This document shows positions 44,514-52,402 of a stretch of DNA of 64,000 bases, one piece after another. The translations under genes were made by a program, and so were the position numbers. The notes under the pieces are model-generated. The model was not told where the DNA came from. It ran no database searches and was given only the letters and a program-made list of their open reading frames with translations. Where the stretch lies: NCBI RefSeq assembly GCF_004345735.1, contig NZ_SLXL01000001.1:124001-188000 (forward strand), written 5' to 3'. How positions within the stretch are numbered: position 1 is the first letter of the stretch; each line of letters starts with the position of its first letter. Origin of the DNA: Rhodovulum adriaticum (GTDB taxonomy: Bacteria > Pseudomonadota > Alphaproteobacteria > Rhodobacterales > Rhodobacteraceae).

Positions 44514-44720
44514 TCAGAGAAGACCTTCGCGCTGCGCTTTCTTGCGCGCCAGCTTGCGGGCACGGCGGATGGCCTCGGCCTTCTCGCGCGCCTTCTTCTC
44601 GGAGGGTTTCTCGAAATGTTGCCGCAGCTTCATTTCGCGGAAAACGCCCTCGCGCTGAAGTTTCTTCTTCAGGGCCCGAAGAGCCTGATCGACATTGTTG
44701 TCGCGAACGCTAACCTGCAT
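44514..44720 (-). CDS. rpsU: 30S ribosomal protein S21
   Basis: A 68-residue basic protein with the S21 pattern [20 protein letters not shown] at the start, [20 protein letters not shown] in the middle and a lysine/arginine-rich helical end. S21 binds the small subunit near the anti-Shine-Dalgarno end of 16S rRNA. An AAGGTGG site lies 11 nt upstream. It has its own promoter and terminator and is divergent from the COQ9 gene. Confidence 0.97.
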   Translation of the reverse strand: MQVSVRDNNVDQALRALKKKLQREGVFREMKLRQHFEKPSEKKAREKAEAIRRARKLARKKAQREGLL

Positions 44721-44771
44721 GTGGTTGTCACCACCTTTCCAGTTCGAGTTACAGATAAAGCAGGAGGTGGC

Positions 44772-44800
44772 CGTATAGCAAAGCCGTCATAACTTGTCTA
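44772..44800 (-). promoter_or_regulatory. Candidate promoter of rpsU
   Basis: On the minus strand TAGACA (44800-44795), 17-nt spacer, TATACG (44777-44772), about 50 nt before the rpsU ATG. Both boxes match the sigma70 consensus at four positions or more with ideal spacing. Confidence 0.5.
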
Positions 44801-44828
44801 TAGATCGTCCCGACCAAGGAGATTTGCC

Positions 44829-45545
44829 ATGACCGACACGCCCCAAGACATGGAACAAGTCAGGACAGCCCTGCTGGACGCGATCCAGATGCATGTGCCT
44901 TTCGACGGGTGGAGCGAGACCGCCTTTCGCACTGCGATTGCCGAATCGGGGATTGAACCGGGGCTGGCGCGCGCCGCATGCCCGCGCGGCGCGGCTGATC
45001 TGGCCGTCGCCTATCACAAGCGCGGCGACGACCTGATGGTGCAGCGCCTGGCCGAAACCGACCTGTCCGACATGCGCTTTCGCGACCGGATCGCGCTGGC
45101 CGTCCGCTTCCGCCTGGAGGCGGTCGAGGACAAGGAATGCGTGCGCCGCGGCGCCACCCTGTTCGCCCTGCCGCAATACGGGGCAGAGGGGTCGAAACTG
45201 ATCTGGGGCACCGCCGATCGCATCTGGACGGCCCTTGGCGACACCTCCGAGGATGTGAACTGGTATACCAAGCGCGCCTCGCTGTCGGCGGTCTATGGGG
45301 CGACGGTGCTGTATTGGCTGGGCGATGACAGCTTTGACAGCCAGCCGACCTGGGATTTCCTGGATCGCCGGATCGAGGGCGTGATGCGCTTCGAAAAGGC
45401 CAAGGCGCGCGTGCGGTCCAACCCGCTGCTGAAGCCGCTGACCTTTGGTCCGCGCATGGTCGGCAGCAAGATCAAGCCGCCCCATGCGCGCAAACCGATG
45501 CGCATGCCCGGTTTCCTGCGTTCCGAACCCGCCGAAACCGCGTGA
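44829..45545 (+). CDS. COQ9-family ubiquinone biosynthesis protein
   Basis: A 238-residue protein of the COQ9/RpsU-divergent type found in Alphaproteobacteria. The fold is TetR-like without a DNA-binding role. It has LDAIQMHVPFDGWSETAFR near the start, the RFRLEAVEDKECVRRGATLF stretch (about 97-116) and WYTKRASLSAVYGATVLYWL (about 140-159), which form the lipid-binding pocket in COQ9. In mitochondria COQ9 presents quinone intermediates to COQ7. An AAGGAG site precedes the ATG. The stop overlaps the next start (GTGA). Confidence 0.9.
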   Translation: MTDTPQDMEQVRTALLDAIQMHVPFDGWSETAFRTAIAESGIEPGLARAACPRGAADLAVAYHKRGDDLMVQRLAETDLSDMRFRDRIALAVRFRLEAVEDKECVRRGATLFALPQYGAEGSKLIWGTADRIWTALGDTSEDVNWYTKRASLSAVYGATVLYWLGDDSFDSQPTWDFLDRRIEGVMRFEKAKARVRSNPLLKPLTFGPRMVGSKIKPPHARKPMRMPGFLRSEPAETA

Positions 45546-46531
45546 GCCTGCCGGATACCATGCGCGCGGTCGAGATCGCCGAGCCCGGCGGTCCCGATGT
45601 CCTGCGCCTGTGTCAGCGCCCCGTGCCGCAGCCCCGCGCGGGCGAGGTGGTGATTCGCCTGGCCTATGCCGGCGTGAACCGGCCCGACGCGTTGCAACGG
45701 GCGGGGCAATATGCGCCTCCGCCCACCGCCTCGGACCTGCCGGGGCTGGAGGGCGCCGGAGAGGTCGTCGCCCTGGGCGAGGGCGTCAGCGGCCTGTCGC
45801 TGGGCGATCAGGTCTGCGCCCTGCTGCCGGGCGGGGGCTATGCCGAATACGTCGCAACGCCCGCTGCCCATGCCCTACCGGTGCCCGACGGGCTGGACCT
45901 GAAACAGGCCGCCTGCCTGCCCGAGACATTCTTCACCGTCTGGTCCAACGTGTTCATGCGTGGGGGCCTGCGGGCGGGGGAACGGTTTCTTGTGCATGGC
46001 GGGTCGTCGGGGATCGGCACCACCGCGATCCAGCTGGCCAACGTGTTCGGCGCGCGGGTCTTTGCCACCGCCGGCAGCGCGGAAAAATGCGCCGCCTGCG
46101 AAGGGCTCGGCGCGCATCGCGCGATCAACTACCGCGACGAGGATTTCGTCGCCGTGCTGAAGGCCGAGGGCGGCGCCAACCTGATCCTGGACATGGTCGG
46201 CGGGCCGTATCTGCCCCGCAACGTGCGCGCCCTGGCCGATGACGGACGGCTGGTGCAGATCGCGTTCCTGCAAGGACCCAAGGTCGAGTTGAACTTTGCC
46301 CATGTGATGATGCGGCGGCTGACGATCACCGGGTCCACCCTGCGCCCGCAATCGGACCTGGCCAAGGCCCGCATCGCGGATGAGCTGCGCGAAAAGGTCT
46401 GGCCGCTGATCGCCGCAGGCCGCGTGGCGCCGGTAATGGATTCCGAATTCCCGCTGGATCAGGCCGCCGCCGCCCATGCCCGCATGGAAAGCTCTGCCCA
46501 TGTGGGCAAGATCGTGCTGAAGGTGGGCTGA
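45542..46531 (+). CDS. NAD(P)H-quinone oxidoreductase (PIG3-like, zinc-free MDR)
   Basis: A 329-residue medium-chain reductase. The substrate domain has MRAVEIAEPGGPDVLRL and YAGVNRPDALQRAGQY; the Rossmann domain has FLVHGGSSGIGTTAIQLANV (about 149-168) and FATAGSAEKC. Structural zinc cysteines are absent, as in quinone reductases of the QOR/PIG3 group, which use NADPH. Translation starts at the GTG in the GTGA overlap with the COQ9 gene; the ATG at 45560 is a possible internal start. Confidence 0.9.
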   Translation: MSLPDTMRAVEIAEPGGPDVLRLCQRPVPQPRAGEVVIRLAYAGVNRPDALQRAGQYAPPPTASDLPGLEGAGEVVALGEGVSGLSLGDQVCALLPGGGYAEYVATPAAHALPVPDGLDLKQAACLPETFFTVWSNVFMRGGLRAGERFLVHGGSSGIGTTAIQLANVFGARVFATAGSAEKCAACEGLGAHRAINYRDEDFVAVLKAEGGANLILDMVGGPYLPRNVRALADDGRLVQIAFLQGPKVELNFAHVMMRRLTITGSTLRPQSDLAKARIADELREKVWPLIAAGRVAPVMDSEFPLDQAAAAHARMESSAHVGKIVLKVG

Positions 46532-46537
46532 GCGGGC

Positions 46538-46586
46538 CGCCGCCCACCGAACGCTGGACTTGCAGGGAAGTTCGGACCGGGCGGCG
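46538..46586. terminator. Convergent hairpin between quinone reductase and DUF2783 genes
   Basis: CGCCGCCC (46538-46545) pairs with GGGCGGCG (46579-46586), and inside it CGAAC (46548-46552) pairs with GTTCG (46570-46574). It fills the gap between two convergent stops and probably ends transcription from both sides. No T tract is present. Confidence 0.5.
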
Positions 46587-46590
46587 CCCC

Positions 46591-46779
46591 TCAGCCCTCG
46601 GCCGCCAGTTCCAGCGCCTCGCGCAGGGTGTCCAGATCGCCCACATGGTTGGCCAGGATCAGGATCAGCCGCGCGTTCAGGGCCTGGCTTTCGGCCTCGC
46701 TCAGCCCGCGATGGGCCTCCAGCAACTCGGCATAAAAGGCATCGTGCCGGTCCAGGTTGGGGGTGGTTATCAGCTTCAT
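46591..46779 (-). CDS. DUF2783 domain protein
   Basis: A 62-residue acidic protein, MKLITTPNLDRHDAFYAELL at the start followed by AEAHRGLSEAESQALNARLIL-type helices and ending TLREALELAAEG. It matches DUF2783, a small family found next to FAD-dependent monooxygenases. The start overlaps the monooxygenase stop by ATGA. The frame is open further upstream but only inside that gene. It may be a partner or stabiliser of the monooxygenase; the function is unknown. Confidence 0.8.
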   Translation of the reverse strand: MKLITTPNLDRHDAFYAELLEAHRGLSEAESQALNARLILILANHVGDLDTLREALELAAEG

Positions 46780-48326
46780 CCCCGGCCCTCCCACAGCGCG
46801 CGCAGTGCCGCCGACACGTCCCGCGCATCCGCATCCAGCCAGCGTGCGGCGATCACCTGGTCGGGCCGGATCAGATACAGCGCCCGATCCGCGTCGCCCA
46901 GGTAGCGGCGGCGCAGGGTTTCGTTCACCTCGGGCCGGATCACCGGCACCTGCAACCCGGCGGGCGGGGCGCAGTTGATCGCCAAAAGCGTGACCTCGCG
47001 CCCCAGGGCAGGCACCAGCCATCCCGCGCCCTGCGGGGCGTCCGGCGCCACCGCGCCGGGCCGCGTGGCCTGCGGCAGTGCGGGATCGTCCGCGCCGTGG
47101 CTGTCATAGACGCAAGGCACGGCCAACCGCCCCGGATTCACCCAGCCCTGCGCAAATTCCGCCTTGACCGCCAGCGCCAGCACCTGGTCGCGGAACAGCG
47201 TTTCGATGCCGGGCCGGGGCGACATGAACCGGGTCGCGCGCAGCGCCTGTTTCAGGTTCTCGTCCGCGGCCTGCACCCGCTCGCGGTTATAGCTGTCCAG
47301 CAGGCCGGCCGGCGCGCGCCCGTCCAGCACCGCGGCCAGTTTCCAGCCCAGATTGTCCACATCGCGCAGCCCGCCATTGCCCGCCCGCGCGCCAAACGGG
47401 GCCACCACATGCGCGGCATCGCCCAGAAAGATCACCCGTCCATGCACGAAGTCGCCCAACCGGCGACACTGAAAGGTATAGACGCTGACCCAGTCCAGTT
47501 CGAAATCGGGGCCGACCACCTGCTCGATCCGGGGGATCACCCGTTCGGGCTTGACCTCTTCGCGGGCACTGGCGCCACGGGCCAGTTGCAGGTCCAGCCG
47601 ATAGACGTTGCCCCCCTGGCGGTGCAGCATCGCCGACTGCCCGTCGTGAAAACTGGGGTTGAACCAGAACCAGCGTTCGGGAGGAAAATCGGCCTCCATC
47701 TCGATATCGGCGACGAGGAAACGCTCCTCGAACATCTCGCCATCGAACTCCAGGTCCAGCATCGTGCGCAGGGCAGAGCGGAATCCATCGCAGGCCAGGA
47801 CGTAATCGGCCGAAAGGGTATACAGCCCGTCGGGGGTCTTGACCGTCAATTCCACGCCATCCGGCGCGGGATCGGCGCCGATCACCTTGTTGCGCAGGCG
47901 CAGATCGACCAGCGGGTTTTCCAGCGCCGCCTCGATCAGGAATTCCTCGACATGATACTGTTGCAGGTTCAGGTAGGGCGGCATGCGATCGCCCGGATCG
48001 CGGCCGAAATCCTCGATAAAGACCTCATCATCGCCGAAACTGGTTCGCCCGATCTGCCAGGGCGTACCGGCGGCCAGCACCTTGTCGGCAATCCCGACCC
48101 GGTCAAAGATTTCCAGGCTGTGCCGTGTCCAGCAGATCGCGCGCGAGCCTGCCCCGACACGGTCGTTTTCCTCTAGCAGGACGGTGGGCACGCCCCGCCC
48201 CGCCAGGTCCAGCGCCATGGTCAGGCCCACCGGCCCCGCGCCGACGATCACGACGCCATGGCGCGGTTCGGGCGCGTCCAGCCCGGCGGGGCGGGAGTAG
48301 GGATAGGTCTTGGGGGTCTGGGGCAT
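46776..48326 (-). CDS. FAD-dependent aromatic monooxygenase (MhpA-like)
   Basis: A 516-residue flavoprotein hydroxylase. The FAD dinucleotide loop is VVIVGAGPVGLTMALDLAGR (about 25-44) followed by EENDRVGAGSRAICW. A later motif GDAAHVVAPFGARAGNGGLR with DNLGWKLAAVL is the flavin ribityl/phosphate site of the PHBH family, and the C-terminal 120 residues look like the thioredoxin-like third domain. The group hydroxylates phenols using NAD(P)H. It is coupled to DUF2783 downstream and to a 47-residue open frame upstream (TGATG), and is divergent from a MarR regulator that probably controls it. The substrate is unknown. Confidence 0.86.
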   Translation of the reverse strand: MPQTPKTYPYSRPAGLDAPEPRHGVVIVGAGPVGLTMALDLAGRGVPTVLLEENDRVGAGSRAICWTRHSLEIFDRVGIADKVLAAGTPWQIGRTSFGDDEVFIEDFGRDPGDRMPPYLNLQQYHVEEFLIEAALENPLVDLRLRNKVIGADPAPDGVELTVKTPDGLYTLSADYVLACDGFRSALRTMLDLEFDGEMFEERFLVADIEMEADFPPERWFWFNPSFHDGQSAMLHRQGGNVYRLDLQLARGASAREEVKPERVIPRIEQVVGPDFELDWVSVYTFQCRRLGDFVHGRVIFLGDAAHVVAPFGARAGNGGLRDVDNLGWKLAAVLDGRAPAGLLDSYNRERVQAADENLKQALRATRFMSPRPGIETLFRDQVLALAVKAEFAQGWVNPGRLAVPCVYDSHGADDPALPQATRPGAVAPDAPQGAGWLVPALGREVTLLAINCAPPAGLQVPVIRPEVNETLRRRYLGDADRALYLIRPDQVIAARWLDADARDVSAALRALWEGRG

Positions 48327-48469
48327 CAGCGCGCGCCTCCCTGCACCGGCACGCGCGGCGTCACGCCGCCACCCGGCGCCCCGACGCCGTCATCGCCCAG
48401 GGCCGCGGACATGGCCGGGCTTGCATGATCGCGCAGCCGCAACTTGACGCGCCCGGGACCCCTGGTCAT
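48326..48469 (-). CDS. Possible small protein ahead of the monooxygenase
   Basis: A 47-codon open frame starting MTRGPGRVKLRLRDHASPAM and ending GVTPRVPVQGGAR. It has a strong GGGGGAAG site 4-6 nt before the ATG, and its TGA overlaps the monooxygenase ATG as TGATG, a coupling used many times in this window. I know of no family. It could be a real small protein or a leader whose translation controls the monooxygenase. Without the frame, the 322 bp between the monooxygenase and MarR genes would be unusually long for this chromosome. Confidence 0.4.
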   Translation of the reverse strand: MTRGPGRVKLRLRDHASPAMSAALGDDGVGAPGGGVTPRVPVQGGAR

Positions 48470-48519
48470 GGCGCTTCCCCCACAGCTTCTTGTTCGTTCT
48501 TCTTGTCGGCGAACAACCT

Positions 48520-48544
48520 GTTGCAGCCGCGCCGTGGCTGCAAC
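48520..48544. promoter_or_regulatory. Candidate MarR operator 1
   Basis: Perfect 9-bp inverted repeat GTTGCAGCC (48520-48528), 7-nt spacer, GGCTGCAAC (48536-48544) in the divergent region between the monooxygenase unit and the marR-type gene. Size and symmetry are typical of a MarR dimer site. Confidence 0.6.
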
Positions 48545-48569
48545 CGCTTTTTGATCGTTCTGGCCAAAT

Positions 48570-48588
48570 ATGCGGCGGTTTTCCGCAT
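48570..48588. promoter_or_regulatory. Candidate MarR operator 2
   Basis: Inverted repeat ATGCGG (48570-48575), 7-nt spacer, CCGCAT (48583-48588), 50 bp from operator 1 and 60 bp before the marR-type ATG. The spacer is the same length as in operator 1, though the half-sites differ, so it is less certain. Confidence 0.35.
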
Positions 48589-48648
48589 TGACGATTTCGT
48601 TGCGCAGTCAACAATCACGCCATTCCGGCACAAGCGGGGGGATCGGCA

Positions 48649-49098
48649 ATGGACGGACAGACGGTTGAGAGCTTCGATCTGGACGGTTTTCTGCCCTACC
48701 GGCTGTGCGTGGCCGCCAACCATGTGGGGCGCGAATTCGCCGAACGGTTCCGCGCGGCGTTCAGCATCTCGCTGGCGGAATGGCGCGTTCTGGCGCATCT
48801 GTCCCAGACCGGCCCGGTCAGCGTGCGCGAAATCCACGCCGCGGTGGACATGGACAAGTCCAAGATTTCGCGCGCTGCCGCCCGGCTGGAGGCCGCGGGC
48901 CACATCACCAAGCAGGAAAACCCCCGCGACCGGCGTCTGGTCGAACTGACCCTGACGACCGAAGGGCGCGCGTTGGTGGACCGGCTGATTCCGGTCGCGC
49001 AAAGCTTTCAGGACGAGTTGACGGCCCGGCTGGGCCCGGACACGCAGGTCGTCTTTGACGCGCTTTCGCGCCTGGCCGAAAGCGGCGACGCCACGTAA
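48649..49098 (+). CDS. MarR family transcriptional regulator
   Basis: A 149-residue winged-helix repressor. The core has SLAEWRVLAHLSQTGPVSVR (about 41-60), the recognition helix region MDKSKISRAAARLEAAG (about 68-84) and the wing with PRDRRLVELTLTTEGR. It works as a dimer and usually releases DNA when a phenolic ligand binds. A GGGGGAT site lies before the ATG. It is divergent from the FAD monooxygenase and probably represses it through the palindromes at 48520-48588. Confidence 0.92.
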   Translation: MDGQTVESFDLDGFLPYRLCVAANHVGREFAERFRAAFSISLAEWRVLAHLSQTGPVSVREIHAAVDMDKSKISRAAARLEAAGHITKQENPRDRRLVELTLTTEGRALVDRLIPVAQSFQDELTARLGPDTQVVFDALSRLAESGDAT

Positions 49099-49160
49099 CG
49101 GCTGACCCGCGCGGGGACGGACCGTTACCAATGGGCAAACGCCCAAGGGAGGGGACGGCC

Positions 49161-50336
49161 ATGACCGATATCGTGATTCTCGGCGGGATGCGCACCGCCA
49201 TCGGCACCTTTGGCGGCAGCCTGGCGGGCTGTCCGCCCATCGACCTGGCCGCAACGGCCACGCGCGCGGCACTGGCCCATGCGGGCCTGGCGCCCGCGCA
49301 GATCGGCCATATCGCCTTTGGCCATATCATCAACACCGAACCGCGCGACATGTACCTGTCCCGCGTGGCTGCGATGCAGGCGGGCATCCCGCAAGAAACG
49401 CCTGCGATGAACGTCAACCGGCTGTGCGGCTCGGGCGTGCAGGCGGTGGTGTCGGTGGCGCAATCGCTGATTCTGGGCGATGCCGATTTCGGCCTGGCCG
49501 GCGGGGCCGAATGCATGAGCAGATCGCCCTACATCCTGCCCGCCGCCCGCTGGGGCCAGAAGATGGGCGATGCCGGGGCACAGGACATGATGCTGGGCGC
49601 GCTGAACTGTCCCTTCGGCACCGGGCATATGGGCGTGACGGCGGAAAACGTCGCTGCGGAACACGGCATCAGCCGCGCGGATCAGGACGCCTTTGCCCTG
49701 GACAGCCAGGCCCGCGCTGCCCGCGCCATCGAAGAGGGCCGTTTCGACAGCCAGATCACCCCGGTAGAGGTCACGCGCAAGCGCGAAACCGTCGCCTTTG
49801 CCCGCGACGAACACCCCAAGCCGACCACCGCCGAGGCGCTGGCCGGCCTGCGCGCGGTGTTTCAGAAGGACGGCACCGTGACCGCGGGCAATGCCAGCGG
49901 CATAAACGACGGTGCGGCGGCGCTGGTGCTGGCCCGCGCGGATGCGGCCCAGGCCGCCGGGCTGACCCCCCTGGCGCGGATCACCGGCTATGCCCATGCG
50001 GGCGTTGCGCCCCGCGTGATGGGTCTGGGTCCGATCCCGGCGGTGCAGTCACTGTGCGATCGCACCGGCCTGACCCCGCAGGATTTCGACCTGATCGAAA
50101 GCAACGAGGCCTTTGCCGCCCAGGCCATCGCGGTGAACCGCGCCCTGGGGCTGGACCCGGCGCGCGTGAACCCCAATGGCGGGGCCATCGCATTGGGCCA
50201 TCCGGTGGGGGCGACCGGCGCGATCCTGGTGGTCAAGGCGATCCACGAACTGGCGCGCACCGGCGGACGCCGGGCGCTGGTTACGATGTGCATCGGCGGC
50301 GGACAGGGAATCGCCCTGGCGCTGGAGCGGGTCTGA
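49161..50336 (+). CDS. Acetyl-CoA C-acetyltransferase / thiolase
   Basis: A 391-residue thiolase of type II size. It has the nucleophile NVNRLCGSGVQAVVSVAQS with C89, the NEAF motif ESNEAFAAQAIAVN, the histidine motif GGAIALGHPVGATGA (H347) and the second cysteine MCIGGGQG (C377). It condenses two acetyl-CoA or cleaves 3-ketoacyl-CoA in the cytosol. The ATG at 49161 follows a GGGAGGGG site; an upstream in-frame ATG lacks one. No partner genes of PHB or beta-oxidation lie near by, so the direction is open. It is 62 bp after the MarR gene and might be co-transcribed. Confidence 0.93.
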   Translation: MTDIVILGGMRTAIGTFGGSLAGCPPIDLAATATRAALAHAGLAPAQIGHIAFGHIINTEPRDMYLSRVAAMQAGIPQETPAMNVNRLCGSGVQAVVSVAQSLILGDADFGLAGGAECMSRSPYILPAARWGQKMGDAGAQDMMLGALNCPFGTGHMGVTAENVAAEHGISRADQDAFALDSQARAARAIEEGRFDSQITPVEVTRKRETVAFARDEHPKPTTAEALAGLRAVFQKDGTVTAGNASGINDGAAALVLARADAAQAAGLTPLARITGYAHAGVAPRVMGLGPIPAVQSLCDRTGLTPQDFDLIESNEAFAAQAIAVNRALGLDPARVNPNGGAIALGHPVGATGAILVVKAIHELARTGGRRALVTMCIGGGQGIALALERV

Positions 50337-50374
50337 AGCCGCCACGACCAAGCGGTTTCGCGAGGGTTTTTCGT

Positions 50375-52402
50375 CTAGCGCAGCGTAATCGCGGCGCGGG
50401 CGGCACGGCCCTCGGCATCGATCACCGACAGGCTCAGGTAACCCGGGCCGGGAACGGGCAGGGTCGCCTGCCGCATCCGCAGCCCCGTCGCCAGCGGCGC
50501 ACCATCGCCCAGCAGGGTAAAGGGGGGTGTGCCCCCCTCCAGCTTCACCGGCAGGTCGGCGGCATCCTCCAGCACGGCGCCGTCGGGCGGAAAGGCGATG
50601 CGCGGCCCACCCGGCGCCGCCGCGCCCCGCGTGGCAAAGCGGCGGAGCGGCGGGGGCAGATCGGGATTGGCGGCGATCAGCGTACCGGGCGGCGGTGGCG
50701 GCAGCGGGGTGCGCACGGGCGCGATCCGTTGAAACACCTGGAACAGCAGCGGCGCCGCCAGATCCGCCCCAAAGGCACCGGGCACAGGCGTGCCGTCAGC
50801 CCGGCCCAGCCACACCGCCACCACATGCGCCCCGTCGAACCCCACCGCCCAGGCATCGCGGTGCCCGTAAGAGGTGCCGGTCTTGAACGCCACGCGCCCC
50901 TGCGCGGCGGCGGGCGGCGCGGGCACGCCGCGCAGGATGTCGGCGACCTGCCAGGCGGCCTCGGGCGTCAGGACGGGGGCGGTTGCAGGGGCAGGCCCCG
51001 CGCCCTGCCGCCAGTGCAGGGGAACCGCCTGCCCGCCATTGGCAATCGCGGCATAAAGGCGTGTCAGATCCTCCAGCGTCAGGCCCAGCCCCCCCAGGGC
51101 CACGGCCAGCCCCGGCACGCCCTGCGGCAGTTTCGGCCGCGCGCCCGCCCGGCGCAGATGCACCATCAGCCGGTCCGGCCCCAACGCCTGGGCCAGGGCC
51201 ACGACGGGGATGTTGCGCGAGGCCTGCAAGGCCGTCCGCGCCGTCATGGTGCCGCCGAACAAACCGTCGAAATTGGCCGGTCGATAGGCGCCGAAGGCGG
51301 TCGGTCGATCCTCCAGCAAGGTTTCGGGATGGGCCAGCCCCTGCGCAAAGGCCAGACCGTAGACCAGCGGTTTCAGGGTCGAGCCAGGCGAGCGCGCCGC
51401 CGCCGTCATGTCATTGAAACCGCCACGGGCGGTATCGGTGAAATCGGGGCTGCCGATATGGGCCAGGATCGCGCCGCTGCGGTGGTTGGCCACGATCAGC
51501 GCCGCCGTTAGCGGCGCGCCATGGGGGCGGACGGTGTCGCGCAGCAGGGTTTCCAGCCGCGATTGCAGGTCCGCATCCAGGGTCAGGTGATGCAGCGGGG
51601 CCATGGGGGCCTGTGCGCGGGCCCGGTCGGACAGGTGCGCGGCCAGCGCCGGAAAGGACCGGCGCATGGTGGGGATCGGCGCGCGGGCGGCGGTGGTGAC
51701 CTGCTCTGCCGACAGGACACCGGCGCGCTGCATCCGGACCAGCACACGGTCGCGGGCCGCGCGCGCGGCGGCGGGGTGGCGGTCGGGGCGGCGGGTTTCC
51801 GGCGATTGCGGCAGCGCGACCAGCAGGGCAGCCTCGGCCGGGGTCAGGCGGCGGGGCGGCTTGCCGAACCAGGCATAGCTGGCCGCGCGCACGCCTTCCA
51901 GGTTGCCGCCAAAGGGCGCGCGATCCAGGTACAGGCCCAGGATCTGCGTCTTGTCCAGCCGCCGTTCCAGTGCCAGCGCGACCCGCATCTGCCGCAGCTT
52001 GCCCGGCAGTTGCCCGGTCGTTCCATCCTCCAGCAGGCGGGCCACCTGCATCGTCAGGGTCGACCCCCCGGACACGATCCGCCCCTGCCGGGCCGCCTGC
52101 CCTGCGGCACGGGTCAGCGCCAACAGGTCGATGCCGGGATGGGCGTGAAAGCGCTTGTCCTCATAGGCGATCAGCATCCGCAAATACAGCGGGGCCACCG
52201 CGTCGGGCGAGGTAGCCAGCCGCCAGCGCCCATCGGCCACGGTATAGGCGCGCAGCAGGCGGGCGTGCCGGTCCAGCACCTCGATTGACGCGTCTGCCGC
52301 AAGTGGCGGCAGGGCCGTTGCCGCGATCCAGCGGTCCGCCGCGTCGCGCCCCGCCGCCCCCAGGAACAGCGCCGCCACCAGCAGGGGCAGCAGGCGCCTC
52401 AT
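50375..52402 (-). CDS. pbpC: Penicillin-binding protein 1C
   Basis: A 675-residue bifunctional peptidoglycan synthase anchored by an N-terminal signal/anchor (residues 1-20). The glycosyltransferase 51 domain contains YEDKRFHAHPGIDLLALTRA and GGSTLTMQVARLLE. The transpeptidase has SPGSTLKPLVYGLAF with nucleophile S341 and K344, and KTGT at 507-510. A C-terminal beta-sandwich (BiPBP_C) follows, with typical length for PbpC. The start overlaps the alpha-2-macroglobulin stop by ATGA, the usual pairing of these two genes. Confidence 0.95.
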   Translation of the reverse strand: MRRLLPLLVAALFLGAAGRDAADRWIAATALPPLAADASIEVLDRHARLLRAYTVADGRWRLATSPDAVAPLYLRMLIAYEDKRFHAHPGIDLLALTRAAGQAARQGRIVSGGSTLTMQVARLLEDGTTGQLPGKLRQMRVALALERRLDKTQILGLYLDRAPFGGNLEGVRAASYAWFGKPPRRLTPAEAALLVALPQSPETRRPDRHPAAARAARDRVLVRMQRAGVLSAEQVTTAARAPIPTMRRSFPALAAHLSDRARAQAPMAPLHHLTLDADLQSRLETLLRDTVRPHGAPLTAALIVANHRSGAILAHIGSPDFTDTARGGFNDMTAAARSPGSTLKPLVYGLAFAQGLAHPETLLEDRPTAFGAYRPANFDGLFGGTMTARTALQASRNIPVVALAQALGPDRLMVHLRRAGARPKLPQGVPGLAVALGGLGLTLEDLTRLYAAIANGGQAVPLHWRQGAGPAPATAPVLTPEAAWQVADILRGVPAPPAAAQGRVAFKTGTSYGHRDAWAVGFDGAHVVAVWLGRADGTPVPGAFGADLAAPLLFQVFQRIAPVRTPLPPPPPGTLIAANPDLPPPLRRFATRGAAAPGGPRIAFPPDGAVLEDAADLPVKLEGGTPPFTLLGDGAPLATGLRMRQATLPVPGPGYLSLSVIDAEGRAARAAITLR

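Noticed and set aside
50337-50374. Terminator between thiolase and pbpC genes
   Set aside because: Only a GCG/CGC mini-stem before a GGGTTTTT run is visible, too short to support.
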